The notes: a model not told the origin generated them from the letters alone. Positions 17,549 to 25,914 are shown, counted from the stretch's first letter. The stretch: 55,017 nucleotides of DNA from Streptomyces rugosispiralis (GCF_024505145.1 NZ_JANIAA010000053.1:1-55017); one strand, 5' to 3'. Made by a program: numbers and translations.

Positions 17549-17551
17549 ACG
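17510..17551. repeat. 21-bp tandem duplication at the nucleotidyltransferase start codon
   Basis: Positions 17510-17530 and 17531-17551 are identical except for one base. Each copy contains a complete ATG followed by Thr-Asp-Asp-Met-Phe, so the duplication adds seven residues or a second start codon. Confidence 0.9.
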
Positions 17552-17714
17552 GATCCGATCGTGTGAAGTGGATGACGGGTGCCGCGGGCACACCGAACAC
17601 CCGCCGGAGCACAGGCTCTGACGGCGGCGTTCATACGGATCGGTGTGCCGGGTCATCACTCCATGACGCCGACCTTACCGCCCCCGTCAGAGGGCGGCAG
17701 CGGCCAGGGGCGGA

Positions 17715-18797
17715 TCAGCCCTTCACCAGGCCCAGGCGGAACAGGCTCTCCGCGGTGTCGAGGATGGTCGTCACCGGGTCGCGCGGGGTCCAGCCGAACA
17801 CGGAACGCGCCTTCTCGGTGCGCAGGATCGGCACTCGCTCCGTCACGCCGACCGCTTCCCGCGCTCGTTCGTCGTCGAACTCCCGCGTGGGCACCCGGGC
17901 GGCGCGCTCGCCGAGGTGCTCGGCCAGCACCTGGGCGATCCACAGGAAGCTGACGGCCCGGTCGCCGCTGGCCAGGAAGCGCTGTCCGGCCGCGGCGGGA
18001 CGGGCCATGGCCCGGAGGTGGAGCTCGGCGACATCGCGTACGTCCACCAGGCCGAAGTGTGCGCGGGGGACGGCCGACATCGCCCCCTCCAGCATCGCCC
18101 GGATGTGTTCCGTCGAGGCGGACAGCCTGGGGCCGAGTGCCGGACCGAAGATCCCGGTCGGGTTGATCACCGTCAGTTCGAGGCCGTCCCCCTCCTTCGC
18201 CACGAAGTCCCAGGCGGCCAGCTCCGCGATGGTCTTCGAGCGGATGTAGGGCGGGTTGTCGTCCTCGGGGTCGGTCCAGTCGCTCTCGTCGTACTCGTCA
18301 CCGTCCTTGCGGCTGTAGCCCACCGCGGCGAACGAGGACGTCATCACGACCCGCTTCACACCGTGGTCCCGTGCGGTCCTCAGCACCCGAAGGGTCCCGT
18401 CGCGCGCGGGGACGATCAGGTCGTCGGCGTTGTCCGGCTGGACGGAGGGAAACGGTGACGCGACGTGGTGGACGTGCGTACACCCCGCCATCGCGTCGTC
18501 CCAGCCGTCATCCGTGGTCAGGTCGGCGCTGACGATGTCGAGCCGCCCGCCGGGATCGACACCGGAGGCCGCGACGGCCGACCGGACGCTCGTGGCGGCG
18601 CCGGCGGCGGCGCTCGTGGCCGGGCCGTGTGGACGGACCGTGGTGCGGACCCGATGGCCGCTCCGCAGCAGGCCGCTGATCACATGGGTGCCGACATAGC
18701 CGCTGCCTCCTGTCACCAGGACGAGTTCGCCACTATCGGCGTCGTCATGGGCGTCGGCGCCGGTATCAGCGGACACGGGGGTTGTCTTGCTTTCCAT
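17715..18797 (-). CDS. NAD(P)-dependent extended SDR reductase (dihydroflavonol-4-reductase/epimerase type)
   Basis: 360 residues. An acidic N-terminal extension of about 25 residues precedes the Rossmann motif VLVTGGSGYVGTHV (GxxGxxG). The active-site Ser/Tyr/Lys region follows the extended SDR pattern: VVMTSSFAAVGY and later YIRSKTIAELAAWDF (YxxxK), with FGLVDVRDVAELHLRAM in the substrate-binding domain. Family members reduce aldehydes or ketones, including cinnamoyl-CoA- and methylglyoxal-reductase types. It lies 48 bases downstream of a MerR regulator on the same strand, suggesting an inducible carbonyl-detoxification pair. The substrate is not predictable. Confidence 0.88.
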   Translation of the reverse strand: MESKTTPVSADTGADAHDDADSGELVLVTGGSGYVGTHVISGLLRSGHRVRTTVRPHGPATSAAAGAATSVRSAVAASGVDPGGRLDIVSADLTTDDGWDDAMAGCTHVHHVASPFPSVQPDNADDLIVPARDGTLRVLRTARDHGVKRVVMTSSFAAVGYSRKDGDEYDESDWTDPEDDNPPYIRSKTIAELAAWDFVAKEGDGLELTVINPTGIFGPALGPRLSASTEHIRAMLEGAMSAVPRAHFGLVDVRDVAELHLRAMARPAAAGQRFLASGDRAVSFLWIAQVLAEHLGERAARVPTREFDDERAREAVGVTERVPILRTEKARSVFGWTPRDPVTTILDTAESLFRLGLVKG

Positions 18798-18845
18798 GGG
18801 GTGCTTCGGATTCCTTCCCGAGTGTGTTTCCGGCAGCTGTGTTTC

Positions 18846-19268
18846 TCACGGCTGCAGCGCGTCGATGACGTCCGTGAGTTCGTCGATCGCCCGGTACTCG
18901 GCACCGGCGTCGGCCCGCTCCCGCGCGTCCCACAGGTCCGACTTGAGCCGCAGATAGCGCAGGCGGACCTCCATGAGCGCCATCTCCCGCTCCAGGCGGT
19001 CCGCGTTGCGTTGGAAGAGGTCACGCAGGGGAGCCGCGCCCCGCGCGCCCTCGTCGAGGTGGCTGAGGTAGGCACGCATGTCCCGCACGCTCATACCGGT
19101 GGATCTCAGGCACCCCAGCGCCTTGATCGTCTCCACCACGCGCGGGTGATAGCGCCGGTGGCCACTGTCCCGGTCGCGGTCCACGGCGGGGATCAGGCCG
19201 ATCTTCTCGTAGTAGCGCAGTGTCGGCTCCGAGAGGCCACTCAGCCTCGACACCTGCTGGATGGTCAT
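18846..19268 (-). CDS. MerR-family transcriptional regulator
   Basis: 140 residues from ATG 19268, chosen because GAGG lies seven bases upstream and the protein then opens directly with the helix-turn-helix MTIQQVSRLSGLSEPTL; starts at 19304 and 19322 would add an unstructured acidic leader. The DNA-binding part continues RYYEKIGLIP and GHRRYHPRVVETI, followed by a long dimerisation coiled coil (LFQRNADRLEREMALMEVR) and a short C-terminus with no Cys, so it is not a metal sensor of the MerR/CueR type. It is upstream of the SDR gene in the same direction and probably activates it. The candidate operator is 19320-19344. Confidence 0.9.
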   Translation of the reverse strand: MTIQQVSRLSGLSEPTLRYYEKIGLIPAVDRDRDSGHRRYHPRVVETIKALGCLRSTGMSVRDMRAYLSHLDEGARGAAPLRDLFQRNADRLEREMALMEVRLRYLRLKSDLWDARERADAGAEYRAIDELTDVIDALQP

Positions 19269-19319
19269 CGGGGAGCCTCGGACCTCGGTCTCTGTCTCCG
19301 TCATACGACGAGCATCCGA

Positions 19320-19344
19320 CACTTGAAGCGCTTGAGGTCAAGTG
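19320..19344 (-). promoter_or_regulatory. MerR-type operator/promoter with long-spaced dyad
   Basis: On the minus strand it reads CACTTGA, 11 bases, TCAAGTG. The left arm contains TTGACC, a good -35 element, and the dyad would lie in the promoter spacer, as is typical for MerR-activated promoters. A half-related copy (GCGCTTGAAGTCATTGAG) follows at 19346-19363. Confidence 0.72.
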
Positions 19345-19366
19345 GGCGCTTGAAGTCATTGAGGCC

Positions 19367-19420
19367 GGCTGAGCGCTCGAGACTGGCTGCGCGCTCGAGA
19401 CCGGCTGCGCGCTCGAGACC
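19367..19420. repeat. 18-bp tandem repeat, three copies
   Basis: Copies at 19367, 19385 and 19403 share GGCTG(A/C)GCGCTCGAGAC(T/C). The second and third are identical. A fourth, decayed copy leads into the stop codon of the MFS gene. Located between the MerR promoter and the MFS gene end. Confidence 0.85.
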
Positions 19421-19436
19421 GGGTGGACGCTTGCGA

Positions 19437-20939
19437 TCAAGCGTCCTGATCGGCCTTCCGCGCCGCCGCGGAGACGGCGGGCGGGGGAGTGGGCGCGCCG
19501 GGGCCCTTCCCGGCCGTGGCGATGGGGATGTCGCGCATGAGGAGCAGCGCCCCGAGGGCGAGCAGCCCGGCGGCGCCGCCGCTCCAGGCGACGGTGGAGC
19601 CGATGGCCGTGGCGGTGGGCGCGGCCGCGCCGGAGTGGCCGATGAGGGACTGGGCGCCGGCCAGGCCGACCGCGCCCCCGATCTGCTTGGTGAGCGCGGA
19701 GCCCGCGGTGGCGGTGCCCATGTCGGCGCGCGGGACGGCGTTCTGGGTGGCGATGGTGAGCCCGCCCATGGCCGGTCCGGCGCCGAGCCCGACGAGCAGC
19801 AGCAGAACGGACGTCAGCGCGAGCGGGGTCGTGGCCCGCAGGGCGACGAACGCGGCGGTACCGGCGGTGAGCAGCCCCGCGCCGATCAGCAGGACCGGCT
19901 TGACGTGCCCGCTGCGCAGCACGGTGGCGGCGGTGAGCCGGTTGCCCAGGGTCATGCCGATGAGCAGGGGGAGCAGCAGCAGACCGGAGGCGGTGGCCGA
20001 GTGGCCGCGGATGTGCTGGAAGTACAGCGGCAGGAAGATCCCCACCGGCAGCGCGGCGACCTGGAAGAAGAAACCGGCGGTCAGCAGGGCCGGGTAGGTG
20101 CGGTGCCGGAACAGCCGCAGGGGCAGCACGGGGACGGCGGCCCGCCGCTCCACCGGTACGAGCGCGGCGAGCAGCGCCAGACCGCCGAGCAGACAGCCCA
20201 GCACGGCCGGGTCCGTCCAGGAGGGCGTGTGTCCGGCGGTCGCGTTGCCCTTGAGGCTGAGGCCCGTCAGCGCGAGCGAGAGCCCGGCGGCGAGCAGGAG
20301 GATCCCCGCCACGTCGAGTCGGCCGGACGGCGGGGTGGCGGGACGGCGGTCGGGCAGGGCCAGGGCGATGATGGCACCCGCGGCCAGCCCGAGCGGGAGG
20401 TTGAGCCAGAACGCCCAGCGCCAGCCGATGTGATCGGCGAGTAACCCGCCGAGGAGCGGGCCGCCCACCATGCCCAGGATCATCATGGCGGCCATCGCCG
20501 TCTGCATCCGGATCAGGCCCCGCGGGCGGGACGGCGGGTGGAGGTCGCGGACCAGTGCCATGCCGAGGGTCAGCAGGGATCCGGCACCCAGGCCCTGGAG
20601 CGCGCGGGAGAGGATCAGAGCGGGCATCGAGGTGGACAGGCCGCAGGCGACCGAGCCGATCAGGAAGACGGCGAGCCCGCCGATCAGCAGCCGGCGGCGG
20701 CCGTGGAGGTCGGAGAAGCGGCCGTAGACCGGCACGCTGACCGAGGAGGTCAGCAGATAGGCGGTGACGAGCCAGACGTACCAGGAGTCCCCGCCGCCGA
20801 TCTGCTCGACGATGCGGGGCAGCGCGGTGCCCACCACGGTGCCGTCCAGCATGGCCAGGAAGGCGCAGCCCAGCAGGGCGAGGGTGACCAGGGTCCGGCG
20901 GCGGGGCGGGAGCGCTTCGTACGCGTCGGGTCCGGTCAC
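19437..20939 (-). CDS. MFS drug efflux transporter, DHA2 (EmrB/QacA) family
   Basis: 500 residues with about 14 membrane segments. Characteristic pieces are AMLDGTVVGTALPRI in TM1 (motif D1-like LD-TV-ALP), GRFSDLHGRRRLL (motif A), SRALQGLGAGSLLTLGMAL (motif B region with Arg) and GMVGGPLLGGLL (motif C, GxxxGPxxGG), all diagnostic of proton-coupled drug exporters. The start codon overlaps the stop of the upstream TetR gene by four bases (ATGA), so the two are translationally coupled. It is probably repressed by that TetR protein. The substrate is unknown; it could export an antibiotic or a self-made compound. Confidence 0.95.
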   Translation of the reverse strand: MTGPDAYEALPPRRRTLVTLALLGCAFLAMLDGTVVGTALPRIVEQIGGGDSWYVWLVTAYLLTSSVSVPVYGRFSDLHGRRRLLIGGLAVFLIGSVACGLSTSMPALILSRALQGLGAGSLLTLGMALVRDLHPPSRPRGLIRMQTAMAAMMILGMVGGPLLGGLLADHIGWRWAFWLNLPLGLAAGAIIALALPDRRPATPPSGRLDVAGILLLAAGLSLALTGLSLKGNATAGHTPSWTDPAVLGCLLGGLALLAALVPVERRAAVPVLPLRLFRHRTYPALLTAGFFFQVAALPVGIFLPLYFQHIRGHSATASGLLLLPLLIGMTLGNRLTAATVLRSGHVKPVLLIGAGLLTAGTAAFVALRATTPLALTSVLLLLVGLGAGPAMGGLTIATQNAVPRADMGTATAGSALTKQIGGAVGLAGAQSLIGHSGAAAPTATAIGSTVAWSGGAAGLLALGALLLMRDIPIATAGKGPGAPTPPPAVSAAARKADQDA

Positions 20940-21577
20940 CGGGTCTCCCCGGGCGCCGCGAGCGCACCGTGCAGGAAGAGGTCCACGACTTCCTCGGTGG
21001 TCAGCGGGTCGGGGGCGCCCAGCCGCCCGGCCGACATCAGCGTCAGCTGGAAGGCGTCCGCGAGCCGTTCCGGGGCGAGCCGCAGGCGGTCCCGGTCGGG
21101 CTCGAACAGCGCGGCCAGCGCGGCACGCGGCCGGGCCAGGCTCGCCTCGCGGTCCGGGAGGCGCCCGTCCTTGCCGGGTTTGGGCGCCGTGCGCTCCAGC
21201 CGCCCGGCCGCCGCGAGCGCTCCGGCCACCGCGCCGATGCGCGCCATGTGCCCGCGCACCACATCGGCCGCCTCGGCGAGCCGGTCGGCCAGCGGCTGGT
21301 CCAGGGCGATCGACTCCAGATGGGCCACGGTGTCATCGGGCCGTACGGCCTCCGCCATACAGGCCGCGAGCAGGGCGTCCTTGTCCTCGAAAACCCGGAA
21401 GATGGTGCCTTCGCCGATGCCCGCGGCCCGGGCGATCTTCGCGGTCGTCACGGAGGCGCCGTATTCGACGACGAGGGGGAGCGCCGCGGCGACGATCATC
21501 GCGCGGCGCTGATCGGGATCCATGGCCGGGGCACGGCGACGGGGCGGGGTGGAGGGGGTATCCGGCTTCTCTGTCAT
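20936..21577 (-). CDS. TetR-family repressor of the adjacent MFS pump
   Basis: 213 residues. After a Pro-rich disordered N-terminus (TPSTPPRRRAPA), the helix-turn-helix reads AGIGEGTIFRVFEDKDALL with preceding VTTAKIARA, standard for TetR. The ligand domain is unremarkable and alpha-helical. It is the first gene of a two-gene operon with the MFS pump, with a 4-base overlap. A perfect 22-bp palindrome lies 12 bases upstream of its ATG and is almost certainly its operator, so it should repress itself and the pump and be released by a pump substrate. Confidence 0.93.
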   Translation of the reverse strand: MTEKPDTPSTPPRRRAPAMDPDQRRAMIVAAALPLVVEYGASVTTAKIARAAGIGEGTIFRVFEDKDALLAACMAEAVRPDDTVAHLESIALDQPLADRLAEAADVVRGHMARIGAVAGALAAAGRLERTAPKPGKDGRLPDREASLARPRAALAALFEPDRDRLRLAPERLADAFQLTLMSAGRLGAPDPLTTEEVVDLFLHGALAAPGETR

Positions 21578-21589
21578 ACCGGATACCGT

Positions 21590-21611
21590 ACGGAGTGAGT
21601 ACTCACTCCGT
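21590..21611. promoter_or_regulatory. Perfect 22-bp palindromic TetR operator
   Basis: ACGGAGTGAGT is followed directly by its exact reverse complement. AGTGAGTACTCACT at the centre resembles operators of TetR regulators of drug pumps. A separate 9-bp inverted repeat (GGTATCCGG at 21557-21565 with CCGGATACC at 21579-21587) brackets the TetR ATG. Confidence 0.88.
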
Positions 21612-21715
21612 CAATGTGCGGCGCCGGCACGCACTCGTGGGCACCCGAGCCACCGAAGTGCCCCTCGCCGAGGGCTGATTGGCCGAACTGCGGCGGGCCG
21701 GTGGCGCCGAGGCCC

Positions 21716-22177
21716 TCATCCGTTTCCCGCCGCCCGCCCGGCGGACAGGGAGTCGGGCAGGGCGGCGGCGGCCGGTTGTTCCTCGGGCCGTCCCTTGCGG
21801 AAGAACCGGAGCAGCGACGGGCCGCCCCGGAAACACCACAGCGCGATGACCGGATCGCAGATCGCACAGCCCAGGGACGAGCCATGGGCGAAGGGGACGA
21901 TGGGGTTGCCCTTGATGTGGTGCACGATGTCCCACGCGGTGTGCAGCAGCCAGCCGATGCCGATGAAGGTCCATGACTCCAGGCCGCGGTAGGCCACGTA
22001 GGTGGCGACCACGGTGAAGGCGAACTCCCAGCCGTCCAGGCCGCCGCCGCTGAGGTAGGCGGCACCCGCTCCGCCGACCATGATCGCGTTGAAGCGCCGG
22101 CGGTGGGGTTCGCGGATCAGGGACATCAGGAGGGCGTAGAGGACACCGATGAAGACCGGAGCGATGTATTGGATCAT
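21716..22177 (-). CDS. DUF6010-like integral membrane protein, function unknown
   Basis: 153 residues from ATG 22177, with AGGAAG about nine bases upstream on the coding strand; a longer ORF adds an unsupported N-terminus. Four to five hydrophobic segments are visible: YIAPVFIGVLYALLMSLI, FNAIMVGGAGAAYLSGGG, FAFTVVATYVAYRGL and FIGIGWLLHTAWDIVHHI. Conserved-looking polar motifs inside or near the membrane are HTAWDIVHH and GCAICDP (two Cys). The pattern matches the small actinobacterial DUF6010 family as I remember it. The His/Asp/Cys set could bind a metal, but nothing in the neighbourhood indicates the role. Confidence 0.68.
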   Translation of the reverse strand: MIQYIAPVFIGVLYALLMSLIREPHRRRFNAIMVGGAGAAYLSGGGLDGWEFAFTVVATYVAYRGLESWTFIGIGWLLHTAWDIVHHIKGNPIVPFAHGSSLGCAICDPVIALWCFRGGPSLLRFFRKGRPEEQPAAAALPDSLSAGRAAGNG

Positions 22178-22352
22178 GCGGATGAACTTCCTGCGGGTGA
22201 CGGAACGTTGGCCGCCGGGCACGGTGAACCGCACCGTCGGTGCCACCTCCACGTACGGGTCGGTGGCGCGACCGGGAACCGGCGTGGCGACGGTTCACCA
22301 CGCTAGATCCGCCCCCGGTCGCCCCACAGGGCCATTTCCGACACGTTCCAAC

Positions 22353-22436
22353 GGATAATCGCCGGGTCCGGATAATCGCCGGTCCGGAGCATCGCCAGGC
22401 CCGGACCATCGCCAAGCCCGGACCATCGCCGGGGCC
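22353..22436. repeat. 16-17-bp tandem repeat, five copies
   Basis: Copies at 22353, 22370, 22386, 22403 and 22420 follow GGA(T/G/C)(A/C)ATCGCC(G/A)(G/A)G(T/C)CC. They progressively diverge from AT-containing to GC-rich. The array ends 33 bases from the GH127 stop codon. The rest of the 22178-22468 gap holds no other clear signal. Confidence 0.85.
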
Positions 22437-22468
22437 ACGGCCTCCGCCCGGCCCCGCTCAGGGCCCGA

Positions 22469-24868
22469 TCACACCAGCCGCCACAGATGGTCATCGGTTC
22501 CGTTGTCGTCGTACTGCACCACCTGGGCGCTGTTGGCGGTGGACATGCCGTCGACGCCCAGCACCTTCTGGCTGTTCTTGTTGAGGACGCGGAACCAGCC
22601 GTCGCCGTTGTCCACCTTCCGCCAGAGGTGATCGGCCGTGCCGTTGTCCTCGTACTGGACGACGATGGCGCTGTTGGCGGTGGACATCCGGTCCACGCCC
22701 AGGACCTTGCCGCTGTGGCCGTTGCGGATCAGGAACCAGCCGTCGCCCCGGTCGATCCACTGCCAGGCGTGGTCGCCCGTCGGTGTGTTGTCGAACTGCA
22801 CCACGCGGGCGCTGTTGGCCGTGGACATCCCGTCGACCGCGAGCACCTTGCCGCTGTGCTTGTTGAGCAATCGGCGGAAGGGCGGCTCCGGAGTCCAGGC
22901 CCGGCCGTCCGGCGAGACCGTCGGAAAGCAGGTGACGCGCAGCCGGGCGGCGCCCATGGGGATGAGGGTGACCGTCTCGGCCGGTGCGTCGGTACGGGCC
23001 GGGCTCTGCTGCAGCGGGGTGACCACATGCTCGTCGTCCGAGACCCACTCCGGGATGCGGCGCGCTCGGGCGGTCATGCGGACCGGGGTGGACCCGTGGG
23101 TGAAGGGGTTGGCGGCGAGCGGACCGTCGTCGCGGGTGAAGGTGGGGAGGGCGCCGGGGGCGAGGCCGTAGTTCCACGGCGTGGTGGCGTGCACTTCGTA
23201 CTCGGGGAAGGCGTCGGTACCGGCGTAGCGCACGAAGTCCTCGCCGATGCGCAGCGAGTACGTCAGCGGGCCGTGGTCGACGCTGACCGCGCCGTGCTGC
23301 GCCGACCAGGTCCGCAGGGTGGTGCGCTGCGGCAGGCGGACCGTCACCACATCGCCGTCCGCCCAGCTCCGGTCGACCTTGACGAAGGCCGGGCCGCCGC
23401 GCGCGGCCACCGCCCGGCCGTTGACCTCGATCCGGGGGTTCTGGCACCAGCCGGGGACCCGGAGATGGAGCGGGAAGGCCACCTTCCCGGGGGTGGCCAG
23501 GGTGAGGGTGATGGTCTCGTCGAACGGATAGTCGGTGTCCTCGGTGACGGTGACCGTCGTGCCACCGGCCACCTTCGCGGTCACCCGGCACGCGGCGTAC
23601 AGGGAGGCGGCGAGCCCCTTGTCGGGCGTGGCCAGCCACAGCTCCTCGGTGAAGTACGGCCAGCCCATGCCGTAGTTGTGCGGACAGCAGCGGTACTGGT
23701 CGACGCCCGGCTGGTACGACTGCATCGCGAAGCCGTTCTGGAACTGCCCCTGGGACTTCACCGCGTCGTTCAGATCGATGCTGTTGGCACTGGTGATGTA
23801 GTGGGTGCCGGTGCCCTGGGGGTCGAGCGCGGCGGGCAGCATGTTGAACGCCAGGTCCTCGCACCGGTCGGCCCACACCGGATCGCCGGTGATCCGGGTC
23901 AGCAGCTCATGGCTGGCCATGAACTCGACGATGCCGCAGGTCTCGAAGCCCTGCCGGGGGTCTCCGAAACCCGGGCGGTAGTTCTCGTCCCCGGCGATGC
24001 CACCGCCCGGGAACTGGCCGTATGCGCCGAGCACCGACGCATAGGCGCGGTAGGTCGCCTGTCTGAGCTCGGCGGAGCCGGTGAGCTGGGCGTACTGCGC
24101 GGGCTCGCGGAAGCCCTGGGCGATATTGACGTTGTGCGGGGTCGGGATGGTGTCGACCCAATTGGCGCCGTACGTGTGCATCTTCTGGACGAGGTCGAGG
24201 AGGAACGCCTCGCCGGTGCGGCGGTGGAGCCACATCGCGGTGTCGATCCCATCGCCCCAGCGGTAGGAGACCCAGCTCGAGTCGAAGGCGCCCGGACCCT
24301 GCGCGTTCATGAAGCGCAGGAAGCGGGTGAGGAAGGGGACGATGCGCTGGTCGCCGGTGAATTCCTCATGGGTGCGCAGGGCCATGAGGAGGGGGAGGAA
24401 CGGCCAGAAGTCGGGCCCGCCGTTCAGCTTTGTCCGCAGGGAGCGCGGTCCGAAGAAGCCGTCGCTCTGCTGGGTGGCGAGGATGGCGTCGATCCACTGA
24501 TGGGAGTTCGCGAGCGCCGCCTGGTCACGCGTCGCCACCGCCAGCGGGACGTAGCCACGCAGCCAGTAGGGCACCTCCTCCCAGCCGTCCCGGTCCGGGT
24601 GGGTCCACCCGGTGGCGTTGATGTCGAGGAAGTGCGAGCGCTCCTCGTAGCGGCCGCAGAGGCCGTGGAGCTGGAGGCGCAGCTGCTCGGCCAGCCAGCC
24701 GCGCGGGGTGACGCTCCCGGACGGGAGCCGGTCGAAGGCGTCGGGCAACGGGGCCCTTGGCCGCTTGGCCGGGGCTGCCACGGCGTCCGTGGCCAGGTGT
24801 CCGGTGAGTGCGGGGGCGCCGAGGGTGAGCGCGCTGGTGCGGAGGAAGCGACGTCGATCGAGGGGCAT
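22469..24868 (-). CDS. Secreted GH127 beta-L-arabinofuranosidase with C-terminal ricin-type lectin domain
   Basis: About 799 residues from ATG 24868 (AGGAG 8-10 bases upstream); the longer start at 24919 would bury the signal. A Tat signal opens MPLDRRRFLRTSALTLG. The (alpha/alpha)6 catalytic domain shows the GH127 zinc/nucleophile set: ETC in GFETCGIVEF near residue 308 and the Cys pair RCCPHN near 393, matching HypBA1-type enzymes where a zinc-bound Cys is the nucleophile. A beta-sandwich follows. Residues about 665-799 hold three tandem ~45-residue repeats containing SGKVL-VD-MSTANSA and DHLW, a RicinB-like carbohydrate-binding module. It should remove terminal L-arabinofuranose from plant cell-wall glycans outside the cell. 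Nearby GH43 and PL1 genes support plant biomass use. Confidence 0.9.
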   Translation of the reverse strand: MPLDRRRFLRTSALTLGAPALTGHLATDAVAAPAKRPRAPLPDAFDRLPSGSVTPRGWLAEQLRLQLHGLCGRYEERSHFLDINATGWTHPDRDGWEEVPYWLRGYVPLAVATRDQAALANSHQWIDAILATQQSDGFFGPRSLRTKLNGGPDFWPFLPLLMALRTHEEFTGDQRIVPFLTRFLRFMNAQGPGAFDSSWVSYRWGDGIDTAMWLHRRTGEAFLLDLVQKMHTYGANWVDTIPTPHNVNIAQGFREPAQYAQLTGSAELRQATYRAYASVLGAYGQFPGGGIAGDENYRPGFGDPRQGFETCGIVEFMASHELLTRITGDPVWADRCEDLAFNMLPAALDPQGTGTHYITSANSIDLNDAVKSQGQFQNGFAMQSYQPGVDQYRCCPHNYGMGWPYFTEELWLATPDKGLAASLYAACRVTAKVAGGTTVTVTEDTDYPFDETITLTLATPGKVAFPLHLRVPGWCQNPRIEVNGRAVAARGGPAFVKVDRSWADGDVVTVRLPQRTTLRTWSAQHGAVSVDHGPLTYSLRIGEDFVRYAGTDAFPEYEVHATTPWNYGLAPGALPTFTRDDGPLAANPFTHGSTPVRMTARARRIPEWVSDDEHVVTPLQQSPARTDAPAETVTLIPMGAARLRVTCFPTVSPDGRAWTPEPPFRRLLNKHSGKVLAVDGMSTANSARVVQFDNTPTGDHAWQWIDRGDGWFLIRNGHSGKVLGVDRMSTANSAIVVQYEDNGTADHLWRKVDNGDGWFRVLNKNSQKVLGVDGMSTANSAQVVQYDDNGTDDHLWRLV

Positions 24869-24972
24869 CGTGCGGCTCCTGTCGGTGGAGTGACGAGGAA
24901 GACGGGTGGTGCCTGACATCGTTGTCGCGCATCACAGCACGCCACCGGCGCGCTGTCCATAAGTTCGACAGG

Positions 24973-25057
24973 GCGCGCTGCCCCGGTGGGCTCTGTGCTG
25001 AGCGCGCTGCCCCGGTGGGCTCTGTGCTGAGCGCGATGCCGGTGGGCTCTATGCTGA
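24973..25057. repeat. 29-bp tandem repeat, three copies, in the methyltransferase leader
   Basis: Copies at 24973-25001 and 25002-25030 are identical. The third, 25031-25057, has lost two bases and has two substitutions. The array ends five bases before the methyltransferase ATG, so it forms its immediate 5' leader and replaces a normal ribosome site. Confidence 0.9.
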
Positions 25058-25062
25058 GCGTG

Positions 25063-25784
25063 ATGTCCGCACCTCGGGGCCAGGGCCCCACCTTCCGCGA
25101 ACTCGTCGTCCAGGCGCTGTCCTCCGTCGAGCGTGGCTACGACCTGCTGGCCCCGAAGTTCGACCACACCGCGTACCGGACGTCGGCCTCGGTGCTGGAC
25201 TCCGTGACCGGCGCCCTCCGCCCGCTCGGGCCCTTCGGCAGTGGCCTCGACGTGTGCTGCGGAACCGGCGCGGGCATGGGCGTACTGCGCCGGGTGTGCC
25301 GGGAACGGATCACCGGCGTCGACTTCAGCGCGGGCATGCTGGCCGTGGGCCGGGACCGTACCCGGGCGGTGCCGGACGCCCCGCGCACGGACTGGGTGCG
25401 CGCCGACGCGTGCGCCCTTCCGTTCGGGCCGGTCTTCGACCTGGCGGTGAGCTTCGGGGCGTTCGGCCACTTCCTGCCGCGCGAGCGGCCCGAGCTCTTC
25501 GCCCAGGTCCACTCGGTGCTCCGTCCGGGCGGCCGGTTCGCCTTCCCGATCGTGGCACCGGCCCGCCCGGGGTCCCGGCCCTACTGGTCGCTGCTGGCGT
25601 TCGACACCGCGATGCGGGTGCGAAACGCGGTGTGGCGGCCGAGGTTTGTGATGTACTACCGGACCTTCCGGCTCGGGGATGTGTGGAAGGAGCTGATCGG
25701 GGCCGGGTTCGAGGTCGAACTGCGTCCGCTGGAGGACCTCGGCCGCCGGGCGGACGGCTGGTGGTGGCCACCCGGCCGGTGTGA
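25063..25784 (+). CDS. Class I SAM-dependent methyltransferase with apparent 3' frameshift
   Basis: From ATG 25063 the reading frame shows a class I SAM fold: motif I LDVCCGTGAGMGVL, motif II VDFSAGMLAVGRDR, post-II ADACALPF, motif III LRPGGRFAFPIV. The substrate is unknown. The open frame does not stop where the fold ends but continues to 26985 through antisense DNA of the next gene. Around 25745-25756 a shift of one base gives the natural-looking ending GRLVVATRPV with a stop at 25782-25784, so the true product is probably about 240 residues. The gene is either mutated or carries a sequence error. Tandem arrays lie directly upstream and downstream. No Shine-Dalgarno is visible. Confidence 0.72.
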
Positions 25785-25801
25785 GCGGGCGCCACGCCAC
25801 C

Positions 25802-25914
25802 GAGCCGTCGCCCGGCACGCTGTCCGGGCCGTGCGGGAGCCGTCTCCCGGCACGGCCTCCAGACGGTGCGGGAGCCGTCTCCCGGCACGGCCTCCAGACC
25901 GTGCGCGATCCGCG
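25802..25914. repeat. 35-bp tandem repeat, two full copies with partial copies at each end
   Basis: Full copies at 25831-25865 and 25866-25900 differ by one base. A decayed copy precedes them from 25802 and a partial copy follows from 25901. Each contains GGAGCCGTCTCCCGGCACGG, itself a small dyad (GGAG...CTCC). The array starts 17 bases after the probable methyltransferase stop. Confidence 0.88.

Noticed and set aside
22353..25914. Tandem arrays considered as CRISPR
   Set aside because: Units adjoin directly with no unique spacers, unit lengths differ, and no cas genes are present.
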